DNA from: Fredinandcohnia aciditolerans
GTDB lineage: Bacteria > Bacillota > Bacilli > Bacillales > Bacillaceae_L
Length of the DNA: 64,000 nt
Assembly: GCA_003640645.1 (NCBI GenBank)
Contig: QGHH01000010.1
Coordinates: 90,778 to 154,777 of the forward strand
Direction: 5' to 3'
In this document: in pieces, positions 18,469-27,763 of the stretch
Layout: each line of letters opens with the position of its first letter
Numbering within the stretch: position 1 is the first letter of the stretch
Notes under the pieces: generated by a model
What the model saw: only the letters and a program-made list of their open reading frames with translations
Databases searched by the model: none
Told to the model about the DNA's origin: nothing
Made by a program: the position numbers and the translations under genes

Positions 18469-18500
18469 GAGTTAACTGGACACACAGTTAACTCCTTTTT
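18469..18500 (+). terminator. terminator after gerW
   Basis: Perfect 10-bp stem GAGTTAACTG / CAGTTAACTC, loop GACACA, then CTTTTTG. Confidence 0.9.
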
Positions 18501-18570
18501 GTGGTGATTTAACAAGGGTATGGCTGCGTTGAAGGACTTTACATTGGGTTCGTCGATAAGTACGGTCCTT

Positions 18571-19724
18571 CATGGTGGCTATGAAGAGGATTCAACCCAA
18601 GAATCATCCTGTAATTCCTCTTCATTCGGCTTATGAAGAGGATTCCGTCCAAGAATCATCCCGCATATCCCCTTCATTCAGCCTATGAAGAGGAATCAAC
18701 CCAAGAATCATCCTGCAATTCCTCTTCATTCGGCTTATGAAGAGGATTCCGTCCAAGAATCATCCTGCATTTCCTCTTCATCAGGCTTATGAAGAGGATT
18801 CCGTCCAAGAATCATCCCGCATATCCCCTTCATTCAGCTTATGAAGAGGATTCAACCCAAGAATCATCCTGCATTTCCTCTTCATCAGGCTTATGAAGAG
18901 GATTCCGTCCAAGAATCATCCCGCATATCCCCTTCATTCAGCTTATGAAGAGGATTCAACCCAAGAATCATCCTGCATATCCCCTTCATTCAGCTTATGA
19001 AGAGGAATCAACCCAAGAATCATCCTGCATATCCCCTTCATTCAGCTTATGAAGAGGATTCAACCCAAGAATCATCCTGCATATCCCCTTCATTCAGCTT
19101 ATGAAGAGGATTCAACCCAAGAATCATCCTGTAATTCCTCTTCATTCGGCTTATGAAGAGGATTCCGTCCAAGAATCAGCCTTCATTTCCTCTTCATCAG
19201 GCTTATGAAGATGATTTCGCCCAAGAATCATCCCGCATATCCCCTTCATTCAGCCTATGAGGAGGATTCAACTCAAGAATCATCCTGCATATCCCCTTCA
19301 TTCAGCTTATGAAGAGGATTCAACCCAAGAATCATCCCGCATATCCCCTTCATTCAGCCTATGAAGAGGATTCAACCCAAGAATCATCCTTCATTTCCTC
19401 TTCATCCGGCTTATGAAGAGGATTCCGTCCAAGAATCATCCCGCATTTCCTCTTCATCCGGCTTATGAAGAGGATTCCGCCCAAGAATCATCCCGCATTT
19501 CCTCTTCATCAGGCTTATGAAGAGGATTCCGTCCAAGAATCATCCCGCATATCCCCTTCATTCAGCTTATGAAGAGGATTCCGTCCAAGAATCAGCCTTC
19601 ATTTCCTCTTCATTCAGCTTATGAAGAGGATTCCGCCCAAGAATCATCCTGCATTTCCTCATCATCCGGCTTATGAAGAGGATTCCAACCAAGATTCTGA
19701 TTGCCTTTCCCTTTCATCCAAACT
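18571..19724. repeat. tandem palindrome array B (22 units, 52 bp)
   Basis: Twenty-two units, each with ATGAAGAGGA or a variant, start at 18581 and then every 52 bp to 19673 without one insertion or deletion. Adjacent units form TCCTCTTCAT / ATGAAGAGGA, a 10-bp stem with a 7-nt loop, separated by a 25-bp spacer containing AAGAATCATCC. Two main spacer types (TTCCGTCC and TTCAACCC) and two left-arm types (TCCTCTTCAT and TCCCCTTCAT) are mixed. No open frame spans the array. The first half-unit (18571-18580) and the last unit are degenerate. The sequence is unrelated to arrays A and C, but the plan and period are the same. Function unknown. Confidence 0.96.
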
Positions 19725-19913
19725 AATTAAGTGCGTATTAAATTTTTTCGCCTATTCTCAAATTCAGGCCCCAAAACCCTACTCTACTAAACCCACTGAC
19801 ACTAAGAAAAAGGAACCTAATACCTCAAAACCTCTATACTTACTTCCTGCTAGAACCGATATAAAAAACTGACTAAACACAAGGATTTACTTAACAAATA
19901 TAAAAGCAAATAA
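19725..19913. other. AT-rich gap between array B and tpx promoter
   Basis: No gene is supported here. The only open frame starts inside the array and ends at 19872, with a composition that does not look like a protein and no ribosome site. Confidence 0.6.
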
Positions 19914-19942
19914 TTGCAATTGTGGGAGATAAAAGATATGAT
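19914..19942 (+). promoter_or_regulatory. sigma-A promoter of tpx
   Basis: TTGCAA (19914-19919) and TATGAT (19937-19942) with exactly 17 bp between, about 40 bp before the tpx start codon. Confidence 0.65.
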
Positions 19943-19981
19943 TTACACTGTACATAAAAATTTAAGGAGGATTTTGGTAAA

Positions 19982-20482
19982 ATGGCAAATATCACATTTA
20001 AAAACAATCCAGTCACTTTATTGGGGAATGAAGTAAAAGTTGGGGACAAGGCTCCTGATTTTACTGTATTAGCAAACGATTTATCACCAGTCTCACTTGC
20101 AGACTCAAAAGGATCTGTTCGTTTAATTAGCGTTGTACCATCACTTGATACAGGTGTATGTGATGCACAAACTCGTCGTTTTAACGAAGAAGCAGCCGGT
20201 CTAGATAATGTTAAAATCTTAACAGTCAGTGTTGATTTGCCATTTGCACAAAAACGTTGGTGTGGTGCAAACGGTATTGAAAATGTTCAAACTCTTTCCG
20301 ACCACCGTGATCTTTCTTTCGGAGAAGCTTATGGTGTAGCAATTCAAGAGCTACGCTTATTGGCTCGAGCAGTATTTGTTGTTGATAGCAACGATACTGT
20401 AACATATGTGGAATACGTTAGTGAAGCAACAAACCATCCAAACTACGAAGCAGCCCTAGAAGCAGCAAAAGCAGCTAACTAA
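19982..20482 (+). CDS. tpx: thiol peroxidase Tpx
   Basis: An atypical 2-Cys peroxiredoxin that reduces hydrogen and alkyl peroxides with electrons from thioredoxin. The 166-residue protein has the peroxidatic Cys60 in [14 protein letters not shown] and the resolving Cys94 in KRWCGANG, both at the usual Tpx positions. ATG 19982 follows AAGGAGG. It is a single gene between array B and ytxK, with its own promoter and terminator; B. subtilis has tpx (ytgI) followed by ytxK and ackA in the same order. Confidence 0.96.
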   Translation: MANITFKNNPVTLLGNEVKVGDKAPDFTVLANDLSPVSLADSKGSVRLISVVPSLDTGVCDAQTRRFNEEAAGLDNVKILTVSVDLPFAQKRWCGANGIENVQTLSDHRDLSFGEAYGVAIQELRLLARAVFVVDSNDTVTYVEYVSEATNHPNYEAALEAAKAAN

Positions 20483-20494
20483 TAGATTAAAACG

Positions 20495-20527
20495 AAGAGG
20501 ATCCCAATCATGTTTGGGGTTCTTTTT
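20495..20527 (+). terminator. terminator after tpx
   Basis: AGGATCCCAA / TTTGGGGTTCT hairpin using G-U pairs in RNA, loop TCATG, followed by TTTTTTT. Confidence 0.78.
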
Positions 20528-20604
20528 TTAACTTTGTTGAACTACACCACGATTTCTTTTAAAATAGAGTGATATGTCGAGAGTTCGAAAAAAGGAGTAA
20601 AACA

Positions 20605-21609
20605 ATGGCACAATTATCCGCAGTTGAAAAACTATTTACCGTTATCGATAACACAGCAATGATTTTGGTTGAAGAATTATCATGTACTTATCTTGAGGCA
20701 GTTGCAGAAACAGGCGAAAACCTCTTCCAAAACACGATTCTTCAGGAGGAGGTAAGTGAAATATCAAAAAAGCGTATTGAGAAAGAATACAGCCAGGTAA
20801 ACCTAAAACAATATTCTGTTGAAGAAATTCGCAAAGCCTATCAGCTTGCCGCTTTAAAAGGGATGAAAGAGGCGACCCAACCAAACCATGAAATGACTCC
20901 AGATGCTGTTTCGATATTTGTTGGATACCTTGTTTCAAAATTTACAGAAGGCTGGAAGGGATTTAGTATCTTTGATCCGGCAGTAGGTACAGGAAACCTA
21001 CTTACAACCGTACTCAATCAAAATCAATCAAAAGAAATTGAAGCCTCAGCTATCGATGTTGATGATCTCTTGGTTAAAGTGGCATATGTAAGTGCAAACC
21101 TGCAACAGCACTCCATTCAGTTTTATAATCAAGATAGTCTACAGCCATTATACATAGACCCAGTTGATGTGATTGTTTGTGATTTACCTGTCGGTTATTA
21201 TCCGAATGATATTGGAGCGGCTAACTTTGAGCTTCATGCTAAAGAAGGTCATTCGTATGCCCATCATCTGTTCATTGAGCAAAGTCTTAAATATACGAAG
21301 GAGGGTGGCTATTTATTTTTCTTAGTTCCTAATCATTTATTTACAAGCGAATATGCTAAGGAATTAAATACATTCCTCAAAGAGAAATCCGTTATACAAG
21401 GGATGATTCAGTTACCTTTATCCTTATTTAAAAATGAAAATGCTGCTAAAAGCATCTTTGTCATTCAGAAAAAGGGGCCAGAAGTAAAGGCACCAAAGCA
21501 AGCCTTACTTGTCAATTTACCGAAGTTTTCAAATCAGACGGCAATGGCAGGTATCATTAAACAAATTGATGATTGGTTTAAACAAGAGAAACACGAAATT
21601 AAACTATAA
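20605..21609 (+). CDS. ytxK: class I SAM-dependent methyltransferase (YtxK)
   Basis: A 334-residue protein of the N-6 adenine DNA methyltransferase fold. It has a helical N-terminal region (about 1-105), the SAM motif FDPAVGTGNLL near residue 125, and a degraded catalytic motif: DLPVGYY stands where active enzymes have NPPY/F. True DNA methylation is therefore doubtful, and no restriction partner lies nearby. ATG 20605 follows AAAGGAG; the open frame upstream is not protein-like. Its position before ackA matches B. subtilis ytxK. Confidence 0.85.
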   Translation: MAQLSAVEKLFTVIDNTAMILVEELSCTYLEAVAETGENLFQNTILQEEVSEISKKRIEKEYSQVNLKQYSVEEIRKAYQLAALKGMKEATQPNHEMTPDAVSIFVGYLVSKFTEGWKGFSIFDPAVGTGNLLTTVLNQNQSKEIEASAIDVDDLLVKVAYVSANLQQHSIQFYNQDSLQPLYIDPVDVIVCDLPVGYYPNDIGAANFELHAKEGHSYAHHLFIEQSLKYTKEGGYLFFLVPNHLFTSEYAKELNTFLKEKSVIQGMIQLPLSLFKNENAAKSIFVIQKKGPEVKAPKQALLVNLPKFSNQTAMAGIIKQIDDWFKQEKHEIKL

Positions 21610-21623
21610 ATGTTTGAGCACGG

Positions 21624-21648
21624 AGACCCCACTAATGGGGTCTTTTTT
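21624..21648 (+). terminator. terminator after ytxK
   Basis: Perfect 8-bp stem AGACCCCA / TGGGGTCT with loop CTAA, then TTTTTT. Confidence 0.92.
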
Positions 21649-21692
21649 TGAATTGTAGCGTTTTCTATTATCTGAATTAAAGAACTTTATGG

Positions 21693-21706
21693 CGAAAACG
21701 GTACCA
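21693..21706 (+). promoter_or_regulatory. candidate activating CcpA (cre) site for ackA
   Basis: CGAAAACGGTACCA fits the loose cre consensus TGNAANCGNWNNCA except for the first base. Its centre is 56-57 bp upstream of the start point predicted from the promoter at 21721. This is the distance at which CcpA activates ackA in B. subtilis. Confidence 0.5.
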
Positions 21707-21720
21707 ATTAAGAACTCTCC

Positions 21721-21749
21721 TTGAAATGTTTTGGTACCGATGTTTAAAT
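21721..21749 (+). promoter_or_regulatory. candidate promoter of ackA
   Basis: TTGAAA (21721-21726) and TTAAAT (21744-21749) are 17 bp apart. The -10 is weak, as expected for an activator-dependent promoter. It predicts a leader of about 90 nt. Confidence 0.4.
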
Positions 21750-21844
21750 GAAAATGGTATCTATGAAACAATGTCGTTTTGCATAGAATAATGTAGAGTA
21801 AAAATTTACATACATGTAAAGATTTAAACAAAGGAGCGGACATA

Positions 21845-23032
21845 ATGTCGAAAATCATTGCCATAAATGCAGGAAGCTCGTCACTTAAATTTCAACTATT
21901 TGAAATGCCGAGTGAAGAGGTTATTACAAAGGGGATCTTCGAACGGATTGGGCTTGAGAAGGGAATTTTCACAATCTCAGTTAATGATGAAAAACAAACA
22001 ACTGAAACCGAAATTCCTGACCATGCTGTTGCTGTAAAAATACTCCTTGATAAACTGACAGAATTAGGGATTATTCAATCGCTGGATGAAATCGACGGAA
22101 TCGGTCATCGGGTAGTTCATGGAGGAGAAACGTTTGCAGATTCAGCTGTGATTACGAATGAGGTTATCGATGAAATAGACAAGCTATCAGAATTAGCTCC
22201 ATTGCATAACCCAGCTAATTTAACAGGAATTAAGGCGTTTAAAGAAGTATTACCAAATGTTCCAGCGGTAGCCGTATTTGATACAGCATTTCATCAAACA
22301 ATGCCTGAGAAATCATTTTTATATAGCCTTCCTTATGATTACTATAAAGACTATGGAATTCGAAAATATGGTTTCCACGGAACATCTCATAAATACGTTT
22401 CACAACGTGCAGCTGAAATTTTAGAAAGACCTGTAGAACAGCTTCGAATATTGTCTTGCCACCTTGGTAATGGTGCGAGTATTGCTGCAATTGAAGGTGG
22501 AAAATCAATTGATACATCTATGGGCTTTACACCGCTTGCTGGTGTAACAATGGGGACACGTTCCGGAAATATTGACCCGGCATTAATTCCATTTATCATG
22601 GAGAAAACAGGTAAAACTGCAGATGAGGTTTTAGATGTTTTAAATAAAGAAAGTGGAATGCTTGGCGTTTCTGGATTTTCAAGTGACTTACGTGATATTG
22701 AGCTAGAAGCAAATGAAGGAAATAACCGTGCTGAATTAGCACTTGAAGTATTTGCAAGCAGAATTCATAAATACATTGGATCATATGCAGCACGTATGCA
22801 TGGTGTTGATGCAATTATCTTTACAGCGGGTATTGGTGAAAACAGTGATACCATCCGTGCAAGGGTATTAACAGGACTAGAATTCATGGGTGTATATTGG
22901 GATCCAGTTTTAAATAAAGTAAGAGGTAAGGAGACTTTCATTAGCTATCCACACTCACCTGTAAAGGTTATCGTTATTCCTACGAATGAAGAGGTCATGA
23001 TTGCTCGTGATGTTATGCGTTTAACAAAGTAA
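21845..23032 (+). CDS. ackA: acetate kinase
   Basis: Interconverts acetyl phosphate plus ADP and acetate plus ATP, the ATP-yielding step of overflow metabolism. The 395-residue protein has both family signatures ([13 protein letters not shown] at residue 6; [11 protein letters not shown] near 178) and the [11 protein letters not shown]-like loop ([13 protein letters not shown]). ATG 21845 follows AAAGGAGC. It is monocistronic, with terminators on both sides, and a likely CcpA activation site upstream. Confidence 0.97.
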   Translation: MSKIIAINAGSSSLKFQLFEMPSEEVITKGIFERIGLEKGIFTISVNDEKQTTETEIPDHAVAVKILLDKLTELGIIQSLDEIDGIGHRVVHGGETFADSAVITNEVIDEIDKLSELAPLHNPANLTGIKAFKEVLPNVPAVAVFDTAFHQTMPEKSFLYSLPYDYYKDYGIRKYGFHGTSHKYVSQRAAEILERPVEQLRILSCHLGNGASIAAIEGGKSIDTSMGFTPLAGVTMGTRSGNIDPALIPFIMEKTGKTADEVLDVLNKESGMLGVSGFSSDLRDIELEANEGNNRAELALEVFASRIHKYIGSYAARMHGVDAIIFTAGIGENSDTIRARVLTGLEFMGVYWDPVLNKVRGKETFISYPHSPVKVIVIPTNEEVMIARDVMRLTK

Positions 23033-23040
23033 ACGATTTT

Positions 23041-23079
23041 AAGGACAAACTCTTAGGGGGTTTGTCCTTTTCCTTTTTC
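23041..23079 (+). terminator. terminator after ackA
   Basis: Perfect 10-bp stem AAGGACAAAC / GTTTGTCCTT, 9-nt loop, then TTCCTTTTTC. Confidence 0.88.
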
Positions 23080-23167
23080 TAACGGTTGATTCTCCTCTTA
23101 ATGGTTTTCGGTTTTTTCTTTGTGGTGGTATAATACACATAGTGAATGCTGGAAACGGAGGATGATT

Positions 23168-24001
23168 ATGGGTCTTACCGAACGAGAAATACAAATTTTA
23201 ACCGAGATTGAAAAATGGGCGGAACAAATGCAACATGAACAAACTGATTTTGAAATGACGTATGACAAATGGCTGGAAAACTCGTTAAGCCTTATCCCTG
23301 AGAATGTACGAACGGAGTTCTTTTCAAAATTAGATAATTGGCTATTCCATTTACATGCCATACTTCAAGGAACACAAATTCAAGTGGATGCAAGGGTGCG
23401 TCTTATTCGTTCGGCACGTGTTTTTAATCAGGACATTGAAGAAATATCTGATTTAAAAGAATTAACTATAGATCAGCTTATATATTTAACCGAAAACCAG
23501 ATTGCGAAGCATCGCCTTTATTCTTTTGCACAAGGGGGCCTATCTGGTACAGGGGGACTTCTCCTACTTGGAACGGATATACCTGGGATAACGGTCCTTA
23601 ATCTTCGTATTGTTCAACTAATTGCGATGACATATGGGTATGAAGTAAATACACCATATGAAATGATGACATCTTTAAAAGTGTTTCATGCTGCTACGCT
23701 TCCAAAGCGCATGCGCTTCCAGGGCTGGGAGGAACTCACCCAGGGAACTGATGGGTCTAACCAGAACCAATACTTTTATAATGGATCAGAGGACTTAACC
23801 GACGAAACTTGGCTTGAATTCCCATTAAAACATATTGTAAAAGCGGTGGCCATTTCAGTTCTACGAAAGCGGATGATTCAAGGAATTCCTCTTGTTAGCA
23901 TGGCGATTGGGGCAGGAATGAATTATCAACTAACAAGACAGGTTAGCGATTATGCCCATAATTATTATCGTTTACGTTTTTTGAAGGAAAAGGAGTATTA
24001 A
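23168..24001 (+). CDS. EcsC-family protein
   Basis: A 277-residue protein of the EcsC family, named after a gene linked to the Ecs ABC transporter. Biochemical function is unknown. The family core is a Gly-rich hydrophobic stretch, here GGLSGTGGLLLLGTDIPG (about residues 123-140), followed by an amphipathic helical segment; a second short hydrophobic stretch lies near residue 245. No transporter genes are adjacent. ATG 23168 is chosen because CGGAGG sits seven bases upstream; the ATG at 23162 is too close to it. It is followed by moaB after 3 bp, so the two form one transcription unit. Confidence 0.8.
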   Translation: MGLTEREIQILTEIEKWAEQMQHEQTDFEMTYDKWLENSLSLIPENVRTEFFSKLDNWLFHLHAILQGTQIQVDARVRLIRSARVFNQDIEEISDLKELTIDQLIYLTENQIAKHRLYSFAQGGLSGTGGLLLLGTDIPGITVLNLRIVQLIAMTYGYEVNTPYEMMTSLKVFHAATLPKRMRFQGWEELTQGTDGSNQNQYFYNGSEDLTDETWLEFPLKHIVKAVAISVLRKRMIQGIPLVSMAIGAGMNYQLTRQVSDYAHNYYRLRFLKEKEY

Positions 24002-24004
24002 GAA

Positions 24005-24526
24005 ATGAGCGTTCAAGAGCATAAAAAAGCTACACCCTCCTCAATTAGATGTAAAGTGGTTACAATAAGTGATACAAGAACGAAAGAAACAGACAAAAGT
24101 GGTAAGCTTATGATTTCGCTACTAGAGGAAAATAATTTCAAAGTCTTACAATATGAGGTTGTAAAGGATGAGGAATCTTTTATCGAAAAAGCGATACGTG
24201 AAGGCTGTGAACATGGAGAGATTGATGTTATTTTAACAAATGGGGGCACTGGAATCGCTAAACGTGATGTCACAATTGAAACGGTCACAAAATTATTAGA
24301 TAAAGAAATTGTCGGGTTTGGTGAACTATTTCGAATGTTAAGTTATACAGAGGACATAGGCTCAGCGGCTATTCTTTCAAGAGCAATTGCCGGTGTTAGC
24401 AATGATACAGCGATCTTTTCAACACCAGGTTCTTCTGGAGCTGTAAAGCTTGCAATGAATAAATTGATTCTACCGGAACTTGGCCATGTTGTTAGTGAAA
24501 TAAAAAAGGATATCAAAAAGGTCTAA
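24005..24526 (+). CDS. moaB: molybdenum cofactor biosynthesis protein MoaB
   Basis: A MogA/MoaB-fold protein that binds molybdopterin, probably adenylating it before metal insertion. The 173-residue sequence has the hallmark NGGTGIAKRDVTIE near residue 80 and FRMLSYTEDIGSAAILSRA near 115. It is isolated from other moa/moe genes, as in B. subtilis. Start ATG 24005 lies 3 bp after the EcsC-family gene. It ends in the hairpin at 24518. Confidence 0.93.
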   Translation: MSVQEHKKATPSSIRCKVVTISDTRTKETDKSGKLMISLLEENNFKVLQYEVVKDEESFIEKAIREGCEHGEIDVILTNGGTGIAKRDVTIETVTKLLDKEIVGFGELFRMLSYTEDIGSAAILSRAIAGVSNDTAIFSTPGSSGAVKLAMNKLILPELGHVVSEIKKDIKKV

Positions 24527-24551
24527 TCATTTAGGATTAGGCCTTTTTTAT
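24518..24551 (+). terminator. terminator after moaB
   Basis: AAGGTCTAATC / GATTAGGCCTT stem (11 bp, one mismatch), loop ATTTAG, then TTTTTA. The stem begins inside the last moaB codons. Confidence 0.85.
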
Positions 24552-24655
24552 TGTCTTACTCCAGGAGCCGTACGCTCGAGGTCATAAGCCAGTCGCTTCT
24601 GAAGGTTAGGCTCGTCTTATGGTTGCCACCGATAAGCAGGCTCCTTTCGCCTTTA
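24552..24655. repeat. degenerate dispersed intergenic repeat, copy 2
   Basis: A stretch bounded by CCAGGAGCC and its approximate inverse AGGCTCCT. It contains CTCGAGGTCATAAGCC and CTTATGGTTGCCACCGATAAG. It resembles copy 1 at 4377 and a short element I recall as widespread between genes in Bacillaceae. No coding potential. Confidence 0.5.
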
Positions 24656-24656
24656 T

Positions 24657-24968
24657 TTATTGGTGAATTTTTTTAGATATTCCTTGATTCATTCTATACC
24701 ATATCCATAAATCATTAATGATGGACGCACAATCGGAGATTTCGTTGTTTAGTTCACATGAACGGACAAAATCAAGTTCATTGCCGAGTAGTTCTTGTTT
24801 TTCGTTAATAATGGTTTCAATTTCTGCAATGCGATCAGGAATATGTCCTCTGATTTTTTCCCAATGGAACAAGATAAACTGCTGTGTTTCCACTGTATAT
24901 TCTTCCCACTCTTTTTCTAAATACGGTAGAAGAATCCCAAGTCGGTCATCAAAATGAAAAAAATCCAT
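24657..24968 (-). CDS. conserved-looking hypothetical protein, 103 residues
   Basis: I do not recognise this family. The 103-residue protein is acidic to neutral, predicted mostly helical, without membrane segment or signal peptide, and with a tryptophan-rich end (IINDLWIWYRMNQG). It begins MDFFHFDDRLGILLPYLEKE. The start ATG 24968 is well supported by GAGGGGTGG. It stands alone between the moaB terminator region and argG, divergent from argG. Being intergenic with a good ribosome site and even amino acid use, it is likely real. Confidence 0.68.
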   Translation of the reverse strand: MDFFHFDDRLGILLPYLEKEWEEYTVETQQFILFHWEKIRGHIPDRIAEIETIINEKQELLGNELDFVRSCELNNEISDCASIINDLWIWYRMNQGISKKIHQ

Positions 24969-25122
24969 TATTACCACCCCTCGTAGGTCTTGCTATCATT
25001 TTACAATACTACTAATTTATATTCTATCTTAAAAGAATTTTTTTATTTTTCTAAGATTACTATTGAAAAAAGTAGAAAGAGTTGCTAAAGTAATACATTA
25101 TAAATGTATAAATATAAAATCA

Positions 25123-25140
25123 AATGAATTAATATTCGAG
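25123..25140 (+). promoter_or_regulatory. candidate ARG box upstream of argG
   Basis: AATGAATTAATATTCGAG matches the arginine-repressor box pattern (T-N-AAT-WWWW-ATT-N-A) with one mismatch. It lies just before the argG ribosome site and about 30 bp downstream of a possible promoter (TTGAAA at 25063, TAAAGT at 25086). Suggests AhrC/ArgR repression; inferred. Confidence 0.4.
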
Positions 25141-25153
25141 AGGGAGATACAAC

Positions 25154-26362
25154 ATGAGCAAAAAGAAAGTTGTTTTAGCATATTCAGGTGGTCTAGATAC
25201 AAGCGTTGCAGTTAAATGGTTACAGGAGCAAGGATATGAAGTCGTTGCGTGCTGTTTAGATGTAGGTGAAGGAAAAGACCTCGCCTTTATTAAAGAGAAA
25301 GCTATTACAGTTGGAGCCGTATCTTCATACGTAATTGATGCGAAGGAAGAATTTGCAAATGAATTTGCGCTTGCCGCATTACAAGCACATACTCTTTATG
25401 AAGGAAAATATCCGTTAGTTTCTGCTTTATCTCGTCCGCTAATCGCGAAAAAACTCGTTGAAGTAGCTGAACAAGAAAATGCTGTAGCCGTTGCACACGG
25501 TTGTACTGGGAAAGGTAATGATCAAGTTCGATTTGAAGTCTCAATTAAGGCATTAAATCCTGATCTTGAAGTATTGGCACCTGTTCGCGAGTGGAGCTGG
25601 TCTCGTGAAGAAGAAATTGAGTATGCGAAGAAGCATAATATTCCGATCCCAATCAATCTAGATAGTCCATTTTCTATTGACCAAAACCTTTGGGGACGTA
25701 GTAATGAATGTGGTATTTTAGAAGATCCATGGGCTGCTCCTCCAGCGGATGCATATGAATTAACAGCAGCTCTTGAAGAAACACCAAATACACCGGACAT
25801 CATCGAAATCGATTTTGAACAAGGTGTTCCAAAGTCAATTAATGGTCAACAGTACCCATTATCTGAATTAATTCTTGAATTAAACCAAATCGCTGGAAAA
25901 CATGGTGTAGGCCGTATCGATCATGTAGAAAACCGTCTTGTCGGTATTAAATCTCGTGAAGTTTACGAATGTCCTGGTGCGATGACTTTAATTACAGCAC
26001 ATAAGGAACTCGAAGACCTTACACTTGTAAAAGAAGTCGCTCATTTCAAACCAGTCATCGAACAAAAGCTTACTGAATTAATTTACAATGGGCTTTGGTT
26101 CTCACCACTCAAGGATGCATTACTTGGTTTCTTAAAGGAAACACAAAAAAATGTAAATGGAACTGTTCGTGTAAAACTATTTAAAGGTCATGCAATTGTA
26201 GAAGGACGTAAATCTGAAAATTCATTGTACGATGAGAAACTTGCAACTTATACTTCTGATGATGAGTTCGATCATAATGCAGCAGTTGGATTCATTTCAT
26301 TATGGGGCTTACCAACAAAGGTTAATAGCATTGTAAATAACAATAAGAAGGTTGAAGTATGA
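25154..26362 (+). CDS. argG: argininosuccinate synthase
   Basis: Joins citrulline and aspartate with ATP to form argininosuccinate, the penultimate step of arginine synthesis. The 402-residue protein begins with the PP-loop [14 protein letters not shown] and has the conserved [14 protein letters not shown] and WGRSNECG segments. ATG 25154 follows GAGAGGGAG. It overlaps argH by 4 bp (ATGA), so translation is coupled. An ARG-box-like site lies upstream. Confidence 0.97.
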   Translation: MSKKKVVLAYSGGLDTSVAVKWLQEQGYEVVACCLDVGEGKDLAFIKEKAITVGAVSSYVIDAKEEFANEFALAALQAHTLYEGKYPLVSALSRPLIAKKLVEVAEQENAVAVAHGCTGKGNDQVRFEVSIKALNPDLEVLAPVREWSWSREEEIEYAKKHNIPIPINLDSPFSIDQNLWGRSNECGILEDPWAAPPADAYELTAALEETPNTPDIIEIDFEQGVPKSINGQQYPLSELILELNQIAGKHGVGRIDHVENRLVGIKSREVYECPGAMTLITAHKELEDLTLVKEVAHFKPVIEQKLTELIYNGLWFSPLKDALLGFLKETQKNVNGTVRVKLFKGHAIVEGRKSENSLYDEKLATYTSDDEFDHNAAVGFISLWGLPTKVNSIVNNNKKVEV

Positions 26363-27738
26363 AAAAGCTCTGGGGAGGAAGATTCACCAAAAGCGCCGAA
26401 GCATGGGTAGATGAATTCGGTGCATCGATCTCCTTTGATCAGGAACTGGTGAAGGAAGACATCGAAGGAAGTATTGCACATGTGACAATGCTGGGGAAAT
26501 GCGGCATTGTTTCTATGGAAGAAGCAACTACTATTAAGTCAGGGCTACTTACCTTATTAGAAAAAGCCAAAAATGATGAATTGGAATTCTCTGTTGCAAA
26601 TGAAGATATTCATTTAAATATCGAGAAGATGCTAATTGATGAAATTGGACAGGTCGGTGGAAAGCTTCATACGGGAAGAAGCAGAAATGACCAAGTTGCA
26701 ACAGATATGCATTTATATTTGCGACAACAGGTAGACGAAATTATTCATCTTGTCGAGGAGCTTCAAGACGCAATTGTGGAACAAGCGGAGCAACATGTAG
26801 AAACAATTGCTCCTGGTTATACCCATCTACAAAGAGCACAGCCTATTTCATTTGCCCATCATCTATTAGCCTATTATTGGATGCTTGAGCGCGATAAGGA
26901 ACGTTTAACAGACTCGCTAAAGCGAATCAATATATCGCCATTAGGGGCAGGCGCTCTAGCGGGTACCACGTTTCCGATTGACCGATACTACAGTGCTGAG
27001 CTTTTAGGATTTGGAAAAATCTATGAGAATAGTATTGATGCTGTAAGTGACCGTGATTTTATCGTTGAATTTTTAAGCAATAGTTCAATGGTAATGATGC
27101 ATCTATCACGTTTTTGTGAAGAGTTGATTTTATGGTCCTCACAAGAGTTTAACTTTATTGAGATGGATGATACATTTGCTACTGGAAGTAGTATCATGCC
27201 ACAGAAGAAGAATCCAGATATGGCTGAACTCATCCGTGGTAAAACAGGAAGAGTTTATGGAAATCTGTTTGGTTTATTAACGGTTCTTAAAGGAACACCA
27301 CTTGCGTATAACAAAGATATGCAAGAGGACAAAGAGGGCATGTTTGATACTGTGAAGACGGTAAAAGGATCTTTAAAGATTTTTGCTGGAATGGTTTCAA
27401 CAATGAAGGTGAAAAAAGAAGTAATGGCAACAGCTGTTAAAAAGGACTTCTCCAATGCGACAGAACTAGCTGATTATTTAGCTTCAAAGGGACTACCATT
27501 TAGGGAAGCACATGAAGTGGTAGGAAAGCTTGTGTTAATTTGTATTAAACGTGGTGTCTTTTTAAGTGATTTACCACTTGATGTGTTGAAAGAAGCTTCT
27601 TCGCTATTTGAAGAAGATATTTATGAAGTATTGCTGCCTGAAACAGCTGTTGCTCGCCGCAAGAGTGCAGGCGGTACTGGCTTTGAAGAAGTACGTAAAG
27701 TTTTAGAGAAAATAAAACAAAAAAAAAATCGTGATTGA
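26359..27738 (+). CDS. argH: argininosuccinate lyase
   Basis: Splits argininosuccinate into arginine and fumarate. The 459-residue protein belongs to the fumarase/aspartase superfamily and has [13 protein letters not shown] near residue 107 and the signature loop [12 protein letters not shown] near 275. It starts at the ATG overlapping the argG stop and ends within the poly-A side of the terminator at 27721. Confidence 0.97.
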   Translation: MKKLWGGRFTKSAEAWVDEFGASISFDQELVKEDIEGSIAHVTMLGKCGIVSMEEATTIKSGLLTLLEKAKNDELEFSVANEDIHLNIEKMLIDEIGQVGGKLHTGRSRNDQVATDMHLYLRQQVDEIIHLVEELQDAIVEQAEQHVETIAPGYTHLQRAQPISFAHHLLAYYWMLERDKERLTDSLKRINISPLGAGALAGTTFPIDRYYSAELLGFGKIYENSIDAVSDRDFIVEFLSNSSMVMMHLSRFCEELILWSSQEFNFIEMDDTFATGSSIMPQKKNPDMAELIRGKTGRVYGNLFGLLTVLKGTPLAYNKDMQEDKEGMFDTVKTVKGSLKIFAGMVSTMKVKKEVMATAVKKDFSNATELADYLASKGLPFREAHEVVGKLVLICIKRGVFLSDLPLDVLKEASSLFEEDIYEVLLPETAVARRKSAGGTGFEEVRKVLEKIKQKKNRD

Positions 27739-27754
27739 TTCACGATTTTTTTTT
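27721..27754. terminator. bidirectional terminator between argH and uspA
   Basis: TCGTGA / TCACGA stem extended by A-T pairs, flanked by AAAAAAA on the left and TTTTTTTTT on the right. It can end both converging genes. Confidence 0.88.
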
Positions 27755-27763
27755 GTTTGTATA

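Noticed and set aside
18571-19724. CRISPR array (repeats of about 27 bp with spacers of about 25 bp)
   Set aside because: The spacers are themselves repeated and similar, the unit length never varies, and there are no cas genes in the window. The same holds for arrays A and C.
19621-19872. 83-residue open frame at the end of array B
   Set aside because: It starts inside a repeat unit, has no ribosome site, and its sequence is the translation of repeat plus AT-rich spacer.
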